Source: Flavicella sp. | Lineage (GTDB): Bacteria > Bacteroidota > Bacteroidia > Flavobacteriales > Flavobacteriaceae | Reading direction: 5' to 3' | NCBI RefSeq assembly: GCF_029238425.1 | Contig: NZ_JAQWGB010000101.1 | Span: forward strand, 1 to 64,000 | Length of the DNA stretch: 64,000 bases | Part shown: positions 1 through 8,896 of the stretch, piece by piece | How positions within the stretch are numbered: the stretch's first letter is position 1 | Layout of the letters: the number at the start of each line of letters is the position of its first letter | Program-made: the position numbers and the translations under genes | Notes under the pieces: model-generated | Database searches by the model: none | What the model was told of the DNA's origin: nothing | The model's input: only the letters and a program-made list of their open reading frames with translations

Positions 1-316
1 ACTTGGTTTAATTAGTTTAATCATTATTTGGTTTTTAAGTTTGTTGGTTGGTACTTATAATCTTATAAACAATTGAAGAGCTAAGTGGCTCCTATTTTGT
101 TTAAACTGATTTTAGAAAAACTACTTTCTGAAAAAAAGTGATTCAATTGATGTTTTTTAGTTTTAATCATATGGGGTAGGATTGAATATTCTAAATATAA
201 TCCCCATATAAAAAAGACATGTCCTTCGCAGTAAAAAAAGAATACTAAACCATAAAGCCTGAATTTACTACCATTTATACACAAAATGTAGTTCTCAGTC
301 TACTGGAAACAAAAAA

Positions 317-335
317 CCTCACCATAATGGTGAGG
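317..335 (-). terminator. Rho-independent terminator downstream of the GH110-like gene
   Basis: Inverted repeat cctcacc-ataat-ggtgagg, preceded on + by aaaaaa (T-tract on minus). Confidence 0.6.
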
Positions 336-389
336 CCTTCTTCTAATCTAACAAACTAATTAACTTACTAATCTTATTTATTTGCAATT

Positions 390-2198
390 CTATTTAAAAC
401 CTTTGTTTCTTTTTACAACAATATTTTCTTCGGACACAGCATCTGTTTTTACCATTATCGTGTTTTTAACTTTACCGATGTACTTGTTTTTATACAACTT
501 GACATCCTTACAATTTTCAAATTCAAACACAGGAGCATTTGGATATAAAGACTCAGCATCATTTGTTTTAGTTATTGTATTTCCTTCAATCAACAATCCT
601 TCTGCTCTGTCTGCCCAAACTACTCTCTTATCAAAGTTTTCAATGGTATTGTTTACAAACCTAATGTTTTTATCATAGGTTATACTTTGATCAAAAGATG
701 CACCTAACCTAGGGGTAACTCTTAATACTGCATGCTCAGATCCACTATAGGCGCAATATTTAAATCTGTTATTCTGAATCAATACATCACCCACTGCTCC
801 AGATTCATACCAGAAATAAGATTCCCCTCTTAATAGAATTGAAGACATCATTGATGATAAATCATTATCTTCTATCACAACTTTTAAGGGGGTTTTAAAA
901 ATAATATTTCTAGCTCTATGATTTCTTATTGTACACCCCCTCATAGTAAATTCTGGATTCCACGTTTTATTTTCAAGGATATCACCAACTGCCAAATTAT
1001 TCGGAATCGCATTTTTAAAAGTTATATCAGAATACCTATCATTCACATAAGTAACTTTTGCAACTGTATTTAAAGGTCCACGCGAAGGGTCTGGATTTTG
1101 AATAAACCAAACCTCATCATTAGCTTCGGTAAATTCAAATCCCATTTGTTCAAAATGCTGCAATTTTACTCTTACAGTTTTTGAATTGATTATTTTATCT
1201 ACGCTAACATAGGTTCCATGTACATTAGTACCATCATCTAACATATTTTCAAAACGACAGTTTTCTATTAAAATAGCCCCTTTACAATTTGCAAAATGCG
1301 TTGCATCCGCTATGGTAGAAACGACTCTATCTGAATTTTCAGGAAGTACTATATTTGAATTTAAAATTGAAATCCCATCAGTTCTCTCAAATAAAAACCC
1401 CATTCCCAAAGCATGATGGATGGTAATTTGATCAAATAATATATTTGAAGAAGTTGTTACTTGAAAGGCTGGCGCATATCTATTTTGACCATGTCCTCCT
1501 TTAGAATGTAAAATAGTTCCAACTTTTGGATATTGTTTTCTTTCTTCATGAATTCTTAATACTCCATTGGGTCTTTTTTCTACCCAACGAGGTCTGCTCC
1601 CAAAATCCCAAGCCCCATGTCCTACTGCTTTGCTTTTCTTATCAAATTCTAAAGTACTCCCTAATTCATCAAAATGAAAACCATCAATATTTGGAAACAT
1701 AATTCTCCCTTTCGCTAACTTCCAAGAAAACCCTTTTGTATAAGGTTTGATATCAATCCAATTTTCTTGTTTATTGACTTTCAAAACATCTCCTTGAAAA
1801 GAAAATGGCACGTCCCAATCTATCGTGATGTTTTTTACAGAGACATTTTTACATTTTTCAAACTGAAAAGGAGCTTCTTGACCATGAAAAATAAATTTAG
1901 CTCCATTTCCTTCTATTTCAACAGAGGTGAAATTTTCAAAACGAAAAATAATTTTTTTCAATCCATTCCCATGATTGGTAATAAAACAATATTTATCCAT
2001 CGCATAGGTAGGCATAAAAAGATAGGTGCCTTTTTCAAAGATAATTTTCACTTCCTTGTCTTGAATAGCATTCAATTTATCTCTCAATATTTGGGTCATA
2101 TCACCCTCGGCATTATTTATATGTATGATCTCTTTGGCTTCAGCTGTAAACGCTAAACAAAGGATAAAAATTATGGGTACTAAAAATTTAAGTCTCAT
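390..2198 (-). CDS. Secreted right-handed beta-helix glycosidase, GH110-like (alpha-1,3-galactosidase family)
   Basis: Signal peptide; repeated N-x-I / I-x-x-N beta-helix pattern; ADATHFANCKG...DDGTNVHGTY segment typical of GH110. Confidence 0.7.
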   Translation of the reverse strand: MRLKFLVPIIFILCLAFTAEAKEIIHINNAEGDMTQILRDKLNAIQDKEVKIIFEKGTYLFMPTYAMDKYCFITNHGNGLKKIIFRFENFTSVEIEGNGAKFIFHGQEAPFQFEKCKNVSVKNITIDWDVPFSFQGDVLKVNKQENWIDIKPYTKGFSWKLAKGRIMFPNIDGFHFDELGSTLEFDKKSKAVGHGAWDFGSRPRWVEKRPNGVLRIHEERKQYPKVGTILHSKGGHGQNRYAPAFQVTTSSNILFDQITIHHALGMGFLFERTDGISILNSNIVLPENSDRVVSTIADATHFANCKGAILIENCRFENMLDDGTNVHGTYVSVDKIINSKTVRVKLQHFEQMGFEFTEANDEVWFIQNPDPSRGPLNTVAKVTYVNDRYSDITFKNAIPNNLAVGDILENKTWNPEFTMRGCTIRNHRARNIIFKTPLKVVIEDNDLSSMMSSILLRGESYFWYESGAVGDVLIQNNRFKYCAYSGSEHAVLRVTPRLGASFDQSITYDKNIRFVNNTIENFDKRVVWADRAEGLLIEGNTITKTNDAESLYPNAPVFEFENCKDVKLYKNKYIGKVKNTIMVKTDAVSEENIVVKRNKGFK

Positions 2199-2352
2199 TT
2201 TCCTAAAATATTTATAATATAAAACTAAAGGCTTTTACTGAATCAAAATACATCAATTCTACCTCCGATTGAAAACAAATTAACCCATTCTTAAACTCTG
2301 AAATGTAGGTAAAGGTTCATTACTTGTTACTGCGAGTACAAAAAAACAAAAA

Positions 2353-3735
2353 TCACATTTCCGTAATTATCTTCATCATACGTTTTACCATCTTTGGATT
2401 TTTATCGGCAATATTATTTTCTTCAGAAATATCTTTTGACAAATCATACAACTCCAAAGGCATTTTTCTTTCAGGTGATTTCTTTGTTTTCTTATACCAA
2501 TTTAAAACACCTTTCCATTTTCCAATTCTTATGGCTTGATGGTAAATTTTATAAGATTCAATTCTCCAAAAAAGGTATTCATGTTCCTTTTGATCCTTAA
2601 TCTTTCCTCTAAGAGTTGGCAAAAATGAAATACCATCACATTGCTCAGGAGTTTCCACATTCAAAATATCGGCAGCGGTAGCCATCACATCCCAAAAAGC
2701 ACTTGGATGATTTGTTTCAGATCCAGGTTGTATCACCCCCGGCCAATAGGCCAACATTGGTGTTCTAATTCCTCCTTCATACATATCTCTTTTCATCCCT
2801 CTAAAAACTCCTGTAGAGTTCCAAAACTCAGGATCATGACCACCCACATTATGAGCCCCATTATCACTGGTAAATATGATCAATGTATTTTCTAATTGTC
2901 CGTTTTCCTTTAACAAGTCGATAATTTCTCCAACCTGATTGTCTAAATGTTCAACCATAGCGGCAAAGGCAGCTACTGGATTCACAACATCTGGACATGG
3001 TTCGTCTTTGGCACTATACGTACCAATGACATCTTCAAATTGAGGTAGTTTTTTTCTCCATTTATCATGTAAATCTTTTGGCGCATGCATCGCTGCATGG
3101 GGTATTGCCGTAGGAATATAACAGAAAAAAGGCTTGTTTTCACTTGCATTTTTTTCAATAAAATCAAAAGCATTTTTCATGATTTCATCATGAACATAAG
3201 TACCAGGTTTCATTTTAATTTTTTCTCCATTATGGACCATACTGGTTGGATAATAAGTATGTGCCGCATACTGTGTTTTCCACCCATAAAACTCATCAAA
3301 ACCATTGTGTAACGGGCTTGCTTCGGTATCTAAATAAGTATATCCTAATCCCCATTTTCCAAAAGCCCCGGTTGCGTATCCTTGTTTTTTAAACAACTCA
3401 GGTAATACAGTCATTTCAGATTTCAAAGGTATTTCTTGAGGTGAATTTCCAATAATATGGTTATGTCCTGGATGCTGACCTGACATTAGCACCGCTCTAG
3501 ACGGACTGCACACTGCATTCCCAGAATAATGATCTGTGAATTTTATTCCTTCATATCCTAATTTATCAATATTAGGTGTTTTCAATAATTTTTGACCATA
3601 AATACCTAAATCACCAATCCCCAAATCATCCGCCAATATGTAAATTACATTCGTTTTTTTTGATTGAGCGTATGCAAAGATGGAGGTGATTGCTAATAGT
3701 AAACACAGTATCGTTTTTTTGGGACTTAAATTCAT
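2353..3735 (-). CDS. Secreted S1-type sulfatase
   Basis: Signal peptide; NVIYILADDLGIGDLGIYG N-terminus; CSPSR formylglycine motif; SDNGAHNVGGH. Confidence 0.9.
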   Translation of the reverse strand: MNLSPKKTILCLLLAITSIFAYAQSKKTNVIYILADDLGIGDLGIYGQKLLKTPNIDKLGYEGIKFTDHYSGNAVCSPSRAVLMSGQHPGHNHIIGNSPQEIPLKSEMTVLPELFKKQGYATGAFGKWGLGYTYLDTEASPLHNGFDEFYGWKTQYAAHTYYPTSMVHNGEKIKMKPGTYVHDEIMKNAFDFIEKNASENKPFFCYIPTAIPHAAMHAPKDLHDKWRKKLPQFEDVIGTYSAKDEPCPDVVNPVAAFAAMVEHLDNQVGEIIDLLKENGQLENTLIIFTSDNGAHNVGGHDPEFWNSTGVFRGMKRDMYEGGIRTPMLAYWPGVIQPGSETNHPSAFWDVMATAADILNVETPEQCDGISFLPTLRGKIKDQKEHEYLFWRIESYKIYHQAIRIGKWKGVLNWYKKTKKSPERKMPLELYDLSKDISEENNIADKNPKMVKRMMKIITEM

Positions 3736-3768
3736 TTTGATAATTTACGAGTTCTTATTTCTATAAAC

Positions 3769-4641
3769 CTACAATTTTTTCTCGTAGGCAATTCTTTCTC
3801 TATATATTTTCGGTGTTTCACTTTGAACTATTTTAAACTGTTTGTTAAAATTAGTAATGGATGGAAAACCAACCTCCATAGCAATTTCTGAAATAGATTT
3901 ATTTGTAGATACCAAAAGTTTTGCTGCATTTCTAATACGCACCTCATTCAAAAATTTCACAAAAGATTTATTCGTCAAATTTTTAAAATACCTGCAAAAA
4001 GAATTCTCTGTCATACAGGCTATTTCTGCCACATCTTTTAATGAAATACTCGATGCATAATTGATAGATATAAACTTCATTACTTCATCTAACTTAGATC
4101 CATTTTCTGAAGAGTATTGTCTCATATCCAAAGTAGAAATTTGCTTTTCAATTTTTTCTTGAGATAATTCATGCAACAAAGAAAGCAGCTCAATTGATTT
4201 TTCTGGCGCATTCAAATTATCAAATCCCAACAACCTATCTTTAAATTCCTGAGAAGTTTCTTTAGAAAACAACACTCCTAAATCTGCCGATTTCAGCATA
4301 TCCTTTACAACATAAAATTCTGGATTTTCAAACACTCCTTTTCCAATAAAATCCTTCAAAAATTTAATTACTACTATTTTCACATTGGAATCAGCATCTA
4401 TTTTTGACGATAAATCATTCCTCCACAAATGTGGCAAATACGCACCTACCAAAACTAGCTCACCTTCATTAAACTCTTGAACACTATCTCCAACAAAACG
4501 AATTCCACTTCCCTTTGAAACATACAATAATTCGTACTCTTTATGATAATGCCAAGAAGCATCTAAGCACGGTTGATCATATTGATAGGATAAAAGTTTT
4601 TCACTAAAAAAACTTTTAGATTGTTTTAATTGTAATTTCAT
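3769..4641 (-). CDS. AraC-family regulator with N-terminal cupin-like domain
   Basis: C-terminal double HTH (ISLKDVAEIACMTENSFCRYFKN...SISEIAMEVGFPSITNFNKQFK). Confidence 0.9.
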   Translation of the reverse strand: MKLQLKQSKSFFSEKLLSYQYDQPCLDASWHYHKEYELLYVSKGSGIRFVGDSVQEFNEGELVLVGAYLPHLWRNDLSSKIDADSNVKIVVIKFLKDFIGKGVFENPEFYVVKDMLKSADLGVLFSKETSQEFKDRLLGFDNLNAPEKSIELLSLLHELSQEKIEKQISTLDMRQYSSENGSKLDEVMKFISINYASSISLKDVAEIACMTENSFCRYFKNLTNKSFVKFLNEVRIRNAAKLLVSTNKSISEIAMEVGFPSITNFNKQFKIVQSETPKIYRERIAYEKKL

Positions 4642-4664
4642 TTACTCACAGTTTACCTTTCCAT

Positions 4665-7598
4665 TTATAGAGCACTTGGAAGCTCTACATCAATAAAACG
4701 AAAAGTTCCACATGGAATATCAACTTCAATGGTAGTTGCATTCGCATCAAAAGATTTTCCGTCTAGTATATCTGTTACTTTAGTTGGGTTTATCGTATTA
4801 AAAGTAACTTTAGCGATTCGGTCATTTGGATTCAAATAACCTCCGTCAATAATTGTCAATCTCAAATGTGTTGGTGATGTTTGTGCAACAACCCAAGCTA
4901 CATCTCCTTCTACCGTAATTGGCAACAGACTTGATTTAGATTCAATTTCTGCTTTTACCGTAGTATAATAAGTATCCGCGGCATATGTTTGTGTGCCATC
5001 AGAAGAATAATAATGTCTTCCGTCAGTTATATATTCCGTCATCATATTCTCATATATCGGATGTAAATTATCTTTTAATTTCCCTCTCGTTGCAGTTTGA
5101 TTAGAGAAAACTCCTTCCTGGGGAGGCGTAATCAAAACCAACCCGTTTGGATAATTTGGCAAATAGTTTTGCCTCCTATCCTTTACATTTCCGGCATAAT
5201 TAGAGAAATCCCATGGATTCACTTTGGCTGCCATCCAAGTTGAATTTTGTCTACTGAATACAAATGGATTGTTTTCTTCAAATTCTTTATCATAAAAAAT
5301 AGACCATTTCAAACTACTCCCCTCTTCTATATAATGAGTGTCAGGATTCTGCATACTGACATGGACAGGAGAATAACTTAATATTTCATTTCTTTTTGGC
5401 ACATACAAAGCGCCTTTTGCAACCAACTCCCATAAAAAACTCATGTATTCAGGATATACAGGAAAATTATTGATGTACTGAGCTCCACTAGCCATGTGGT
5501 ACATCATATGACGTAAAAAGTGATTTGGAAAACGTTGATGTGAATGTTGTCGTGACCTATCAAAACTAGGGTTGTCTGGTACAGAACGTGTTCCCCAACT
5601 ATCCACAGCTCCACTGGCCCAAACTCCTGACCTACCTGCAATACTTATGTCCATTGCTTTGTCGGTTGTCTCCTCCATCGAAGGGACAAATATCTCTGCA
5701 TAATCACCATCAAGGGCTTTTTCCCACATGGGCATGTAAATATTTCCTTGCCAAAAATTATGCTTTGTTCTTACAAAAATATTTGTGTTTTTAGATTTCG
5801 AGTATTCTGCCAATGGATAAAACAAATCTTCAATTACCCATGCAAAATCTTCTGATTCATCTTCTAATTCAGGGTAAATTAAAACTGTTTTTTTACCGGC
5901 TGCATGATCGATTACTTTTTTGGTTGTTTCCAACTGAAACATATATGGGTCATTTCCATGACCTCCCCAATAGGCAACTCCTTCTTCTCCATCATACCAT
6001 GGAGTAATTAAACCTAAACATTGCTCTTGTGTATAGGTATACTGACGTCTTCCATCTATTTTATTCTTATATTTTTCATTCTCCATTCCAGATCTGTCCC
6101 AATCCTCAGCTTTGTTTGTATGATCTCCTCCTAAGAAAATTGGACTGTTATAATTTGCCTTGATGTTATCGGCTACCTGCTTTGCTACTCCTGACTCGAT
6201 ACTTTCCGTCATCATATAAACCGGAACGGGTTCTCTTTCATAATCTGGTCTTGAATAACTAGCTAAATTTGTTCTAGCGGATGCTGTATTATCAATGATA
6301 TCTTGAATTTTTCCTTCTGGAGAAATATTTTCATAGGCCGTTTTCCATCCAGAAATTTCTGTATTTAAAACATGAATACAGCTTCCTCCACTTTGTACAC
6401 TTGCCAATATCAACTTATCGCCATCTTTCCATAAATCATTAAAAGCGTAAAAACATTCTAACTCCTCTTTCCCGGAACCATCCAGAGCAGTATCTAATAA
6501 AAACATATGATTTCCGGAAATAGATACATATTTACCCACATTATCTTCCTGAATCATTTCTGTTTGAGTTACAAAATACCCAAACCCCATACCTGTATGA
6601 GTATACCTCACTAAATCATCCGCGGTTGCATCAATATCAACTCTAACAATCTCTGCACTTTTATAATGAGCAGAGGTACCCATTACTATTTCTTCAGATC
6701 CATCTTTATCTAAATCACTGACCTTTAAATCTCCTAAAACTGTATTGGCTGATAATTTGATGATTTTATAAGGAGTATCCTCAAAAGCATTGAACAAATA
6801 AATACTTCCTTTACCTTGCATATGGTTATTGCTTCCATGTACCGCCAAAACTTCATTTCCATCTTGTTTTTTAATGGGACGTAAAAAGTTTGCATAATGA
6901 AGGAATTTATACTTGGCATCCACTCCTCCCCATGGTTTCTCTTCACTATACGTTGAAGAATGAATATTTTTCAACATAGCACCGGTATTCGACAAATAAG
7001 ATATACTCAAGTCCATTCCACCGCATACTATATAAGTTGACCCGTTGCTTGTAACCGTACATACAGAGTACATTGGAGTATCATTTCTCTTGTATTCCCA
7101 TTTTGTTTCTCCAGTTACACCATCCAAACAATAAGCCGTTCCATCGGCATTGGCAACAAGCACTTCATCTTTTCCATCTGCATCAATATCATCACACCAT
7201 ATATCATGAATCATATAACCCGAGAGGTTATTTTTCCATAAGATATTTCCACCATATGATACCCCCATTACAATTCCGTCATAAGAAGCAGCGACCAAAT
7301 ATTTTTGTGAATCTTTCACAGCAGTTCTTACTTTCATGATAGTATGTCCCGTGTTGATACTATAGTAGGCTGATTTTTTATATTCAGAATAATTACTGAA
7401 TTTCATACTATAAGAACCGGATGCTGATTTTTCATCGGTTGGAGAGAAATTATCAGAATGGTCTGTATTCCATCCTTTTCCATTCTCTTCAAAATCATAA
7501 AGAGCTTCCGTATTTGATAGCGCTTTTTTCTGTTGCGCCGACACATTCATTAATCCAAAAACAAGAAGTACTACTCCTAAGATACATTTTATTTTCAT
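4665..7598 (-). CDS. Large secreted beta-propeller enzyme, candidate GH150 (lambda-carrageenase)-like; copy A
   Basis: Signal peptide; N-terminal propeller repeats (DIDADGKDEVLVANADGTAYCLDGVTGETKWEY); C-terminal half homologous to the 8897-11596 product (GHGNDPYMFQLET, DISIAGRSGVWASG). ORF opens at 7613; ATG at 7598 gives a better signal peptide. Confidence 0.55.
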   Translation of the reverse strand: MKIKCILGVVLLVFGLMNVSAQQKKALSNTEALYDFEENGKGWNTDHSDNFSPTDEKSASGSYSMKFSNYSEYKKSAYYSINTGHTIMKVRTAVKDSQKYLVAASYDGIVMGVSYGGNILWKNNLSGYMIHDIWCDDIDADGKDEVLVANADGTAYCLDGVTGETKWEYKRNDTPMYSVCTVTSNGSTYIVCGGMDLSISYLSNTGAMLKNIHSSTYSEEKPWGGVDAKYKFLHYANFLRPIKKQDGNEVLAVHGSNNHMQGKGSIYLFNAFEDTPYKIIKLSANTVLGDLKVSDLDKDGSEEIVMGTSAHYKSAEIVRVDIDATADDLVRYTHTGMGFGYFVTQTEMIQEDNVGKYVSISGNHMFLLDTALDGSGKEELECFYAFNDLWKDGDKLILASVQSGGSCIHVLNTEISGWKTAYENISPEGKIQDIIDNTASARTNLASYSRPDYEREPVPVYMMTESIESGVAKQVADNIKANYNSPIFLGGDHTNKAEDWDRSGMENEKYKNKIDGRRQYTYTQEQCLGLITPWYDGEEGVAYWGGHGNDPYMFQLETTKKVIDHAAGKKTVLIYPELEDESEDFAWVIEDLFYPLAEYSKSKNTNIFVRTKHNFWQGNIYMPMWEKALDGDYAEIFVPSMEETTDKAMDISIAGRSGVWASGAVDSWGTRSVPDNPSFDRSRQHSHQRFPNHFLRHMMYHMASGAQYINNFPVYPEYMSFLWELVAKGALYVPKRNEILSYSPVHVSMQNPDTHYIEEGSSLKWSIFYDKEFEENNPFVFSRQNSTWMAAKVNPWDFSNYAGNVKDRRQNYLPNYPNGLVLITPPQEGVFSNQTATRGKLKDNLHPIYENMMTEYITDGRHYYSSDGTQTYAADTYYTTVKAEIESKSSLLPITVEGDVAWVVAQTSPTHLRLTIIDGGYLNPNDRIAKVTFNTINPTKVTDILDGKSFDANATTIEVDIPCGTFRFIDVELPSAL

Positions 7599-7722
7599 TT
7601 CAGTATTTGTCATTTAGGTTGGGTTCAATGACAAATAACTACCAAACTAATAAAAAGGCTGTCTCCAATAGTTTTTAATATGTGCTTAACAGTAAATCTA
7701 AATTACTATAAGACACAAAAAA

Positions 7723-7753
7723 ATCCGGTAAGATCAATAAGACCTTACCGGAT
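7723..7753 (-). terminator. Terminator downstream of the ThuA-domain gene
   Basis: 10-bp perfect stem atccggtaag...cttaccggat with adjoining A-run on + (T-tract on minus). Confidence 0.7.
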
Positions 7754-7774
7754 ATATAGTGTTTTTTTAATGTT

Positions 7775-8728
7775 TTATTTTTTCAACTCAAAAGGGCGTC
7801 GAGAAGATTTTGACTCACTTGGAAAGTCAGCTGGAATCTTTTGAGTTACTTTTCCCGTAGCCGCCCACTCTACCCCACGTAAAAAAGAAACCTGAAAACC
7901 TACGCTCTCAAATGACAATGCATCATGTCCTAAAGTGGTATGAAAAATTTTTCCTTTTCCATAATCAAGCACCATTAAAACAGGTTCATGTCTATCGGTT
8001 GGTGCTTTTCCAGAAGCATCTTTTCCTGTGGCTAAAATAGTCATATTTTCCGCTGGACCTCTTAACTTAGCATAACATTCATCCTTTGTTGTCAGCCAAA
8101 CTTTAGGCATTCCTTTTGTAATGGGATGTTCTGCTCTTATCGTAACCGGAAATTCATTCTTTGGTCCATGAGCTCCAGATCCTCCAGGAGAATCATCACG
8201 TACCAACTCTCCATCATTTGTGTAATATACATAAGGACCATCTTTTTGATTTCTATTTCCCCAACCACCTAAACCAATCATTTGATTGTAAGCTGTCCAT
8301 TTTGGAAAAGAATTATCAGCGGCATGCACGGAGACAAATCCACCTCCTTTTTTCATGTATTTTTCAAATGCTTTCTGGGTTTTCTCAGGCCAATCTGCTG
8401 CTTTCCATCCAAAGTTAGAAACCACAACATCATACTTTTTAAATTTAGGCGCAAAATCTGGATCCGTTTTTGGGTTTTTAGAGCTTGTTCTTTCTCCAAT
8501 TCCAGCTAAAGGCAAATAGTCTTTTTTTCCTTCGGATTTCCACATAAAATTACTTCTTTCAATATCTACTTTAAACAAACCTGTTTCTTCTAGATATTGC
8601 TTCATCATAATCGTCGACATTGGCCAAACCCCATGGTTATTCTGTCCATCAACAATCAATACCTTTATTTGTGCTTGCAATAATGCTGTTGATAACAAAC
8701 ATACTAGGGCTATAATTACTCTATTCAT
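7775..8728 (-). CDS. Secreted ThuA-like domain protein
   Basis: Signal peptide; KVLIVDGQNNHGVWPMST, GGGFVSVHAADNSF, PVLMVLDYGKGKIFHTTLGHD. Confidence 0.85.
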   Translation of the reverse strand: MNRVIIALVCLLSTALLQAQIKVLIVDGQNNHGVWPMSTIMMKQYLEETGLFKVDIERSNFMWKSEGKKDYLPLAGIGERTSSKNPKTDPDFAPKFKKYDVVVSNFGWKAADWPEKTQKAFEKYMKKGGGFVSVHAADNSFPKWTAYNQMIGLGGWGNRNQKDGPYVYYTNDGELVRDDSPGGSGAHGPKNEFPVTIRAEHPITKGMPKVWLTTKDECYAKLRGPAENMTILATGKDASGKAPTDRHEPVLMVLDYGKGKIFHTTLGHDALSFESVGFQVSFLRGVEWAATGKVTQKIPADFPSESKSSRRPFELKK

Positions 8729-8850
8729 TTCTATATAATTTTACCTTGAAAATTCAAAAAGTGAAATTAAGATATTTATACGAGGAAACGTTTCAAATTA
8801 TTTCATAGTGGTATTTTGAACACCGTGTAGTTGATTCACCCCCCAAAAAA

Positions 8851-8877
8851 AAGCGCTCTACATAATTTAGAACGCTT
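8851..8877 (-). terminator. Terminator downstream of propeller-enzyme copy B
   Basis: Imperfect inverted repeat aagcgctct...agaacgctt preceded by an A-run on +. Confidence 0.5.
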
Positions 8878-8896
8878 TCGATAAATTTTAAAACAA

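Noticed and set aside
81-284. 67-aa ORF on the minus strand near the left edge
   Set aside because: No recognisable motif, low-complexity intergenic AT-rich sequence; not supported as a gene.
5588-7678. Multiple + strand ORFs opposite the 982-aa enzyme gene (and similar small antisense ORFs opposite other long genes)
   Set aside because: Short, compositionally biased shadows of long minus-strand CDSs with clear signal peptides and domain motifs.
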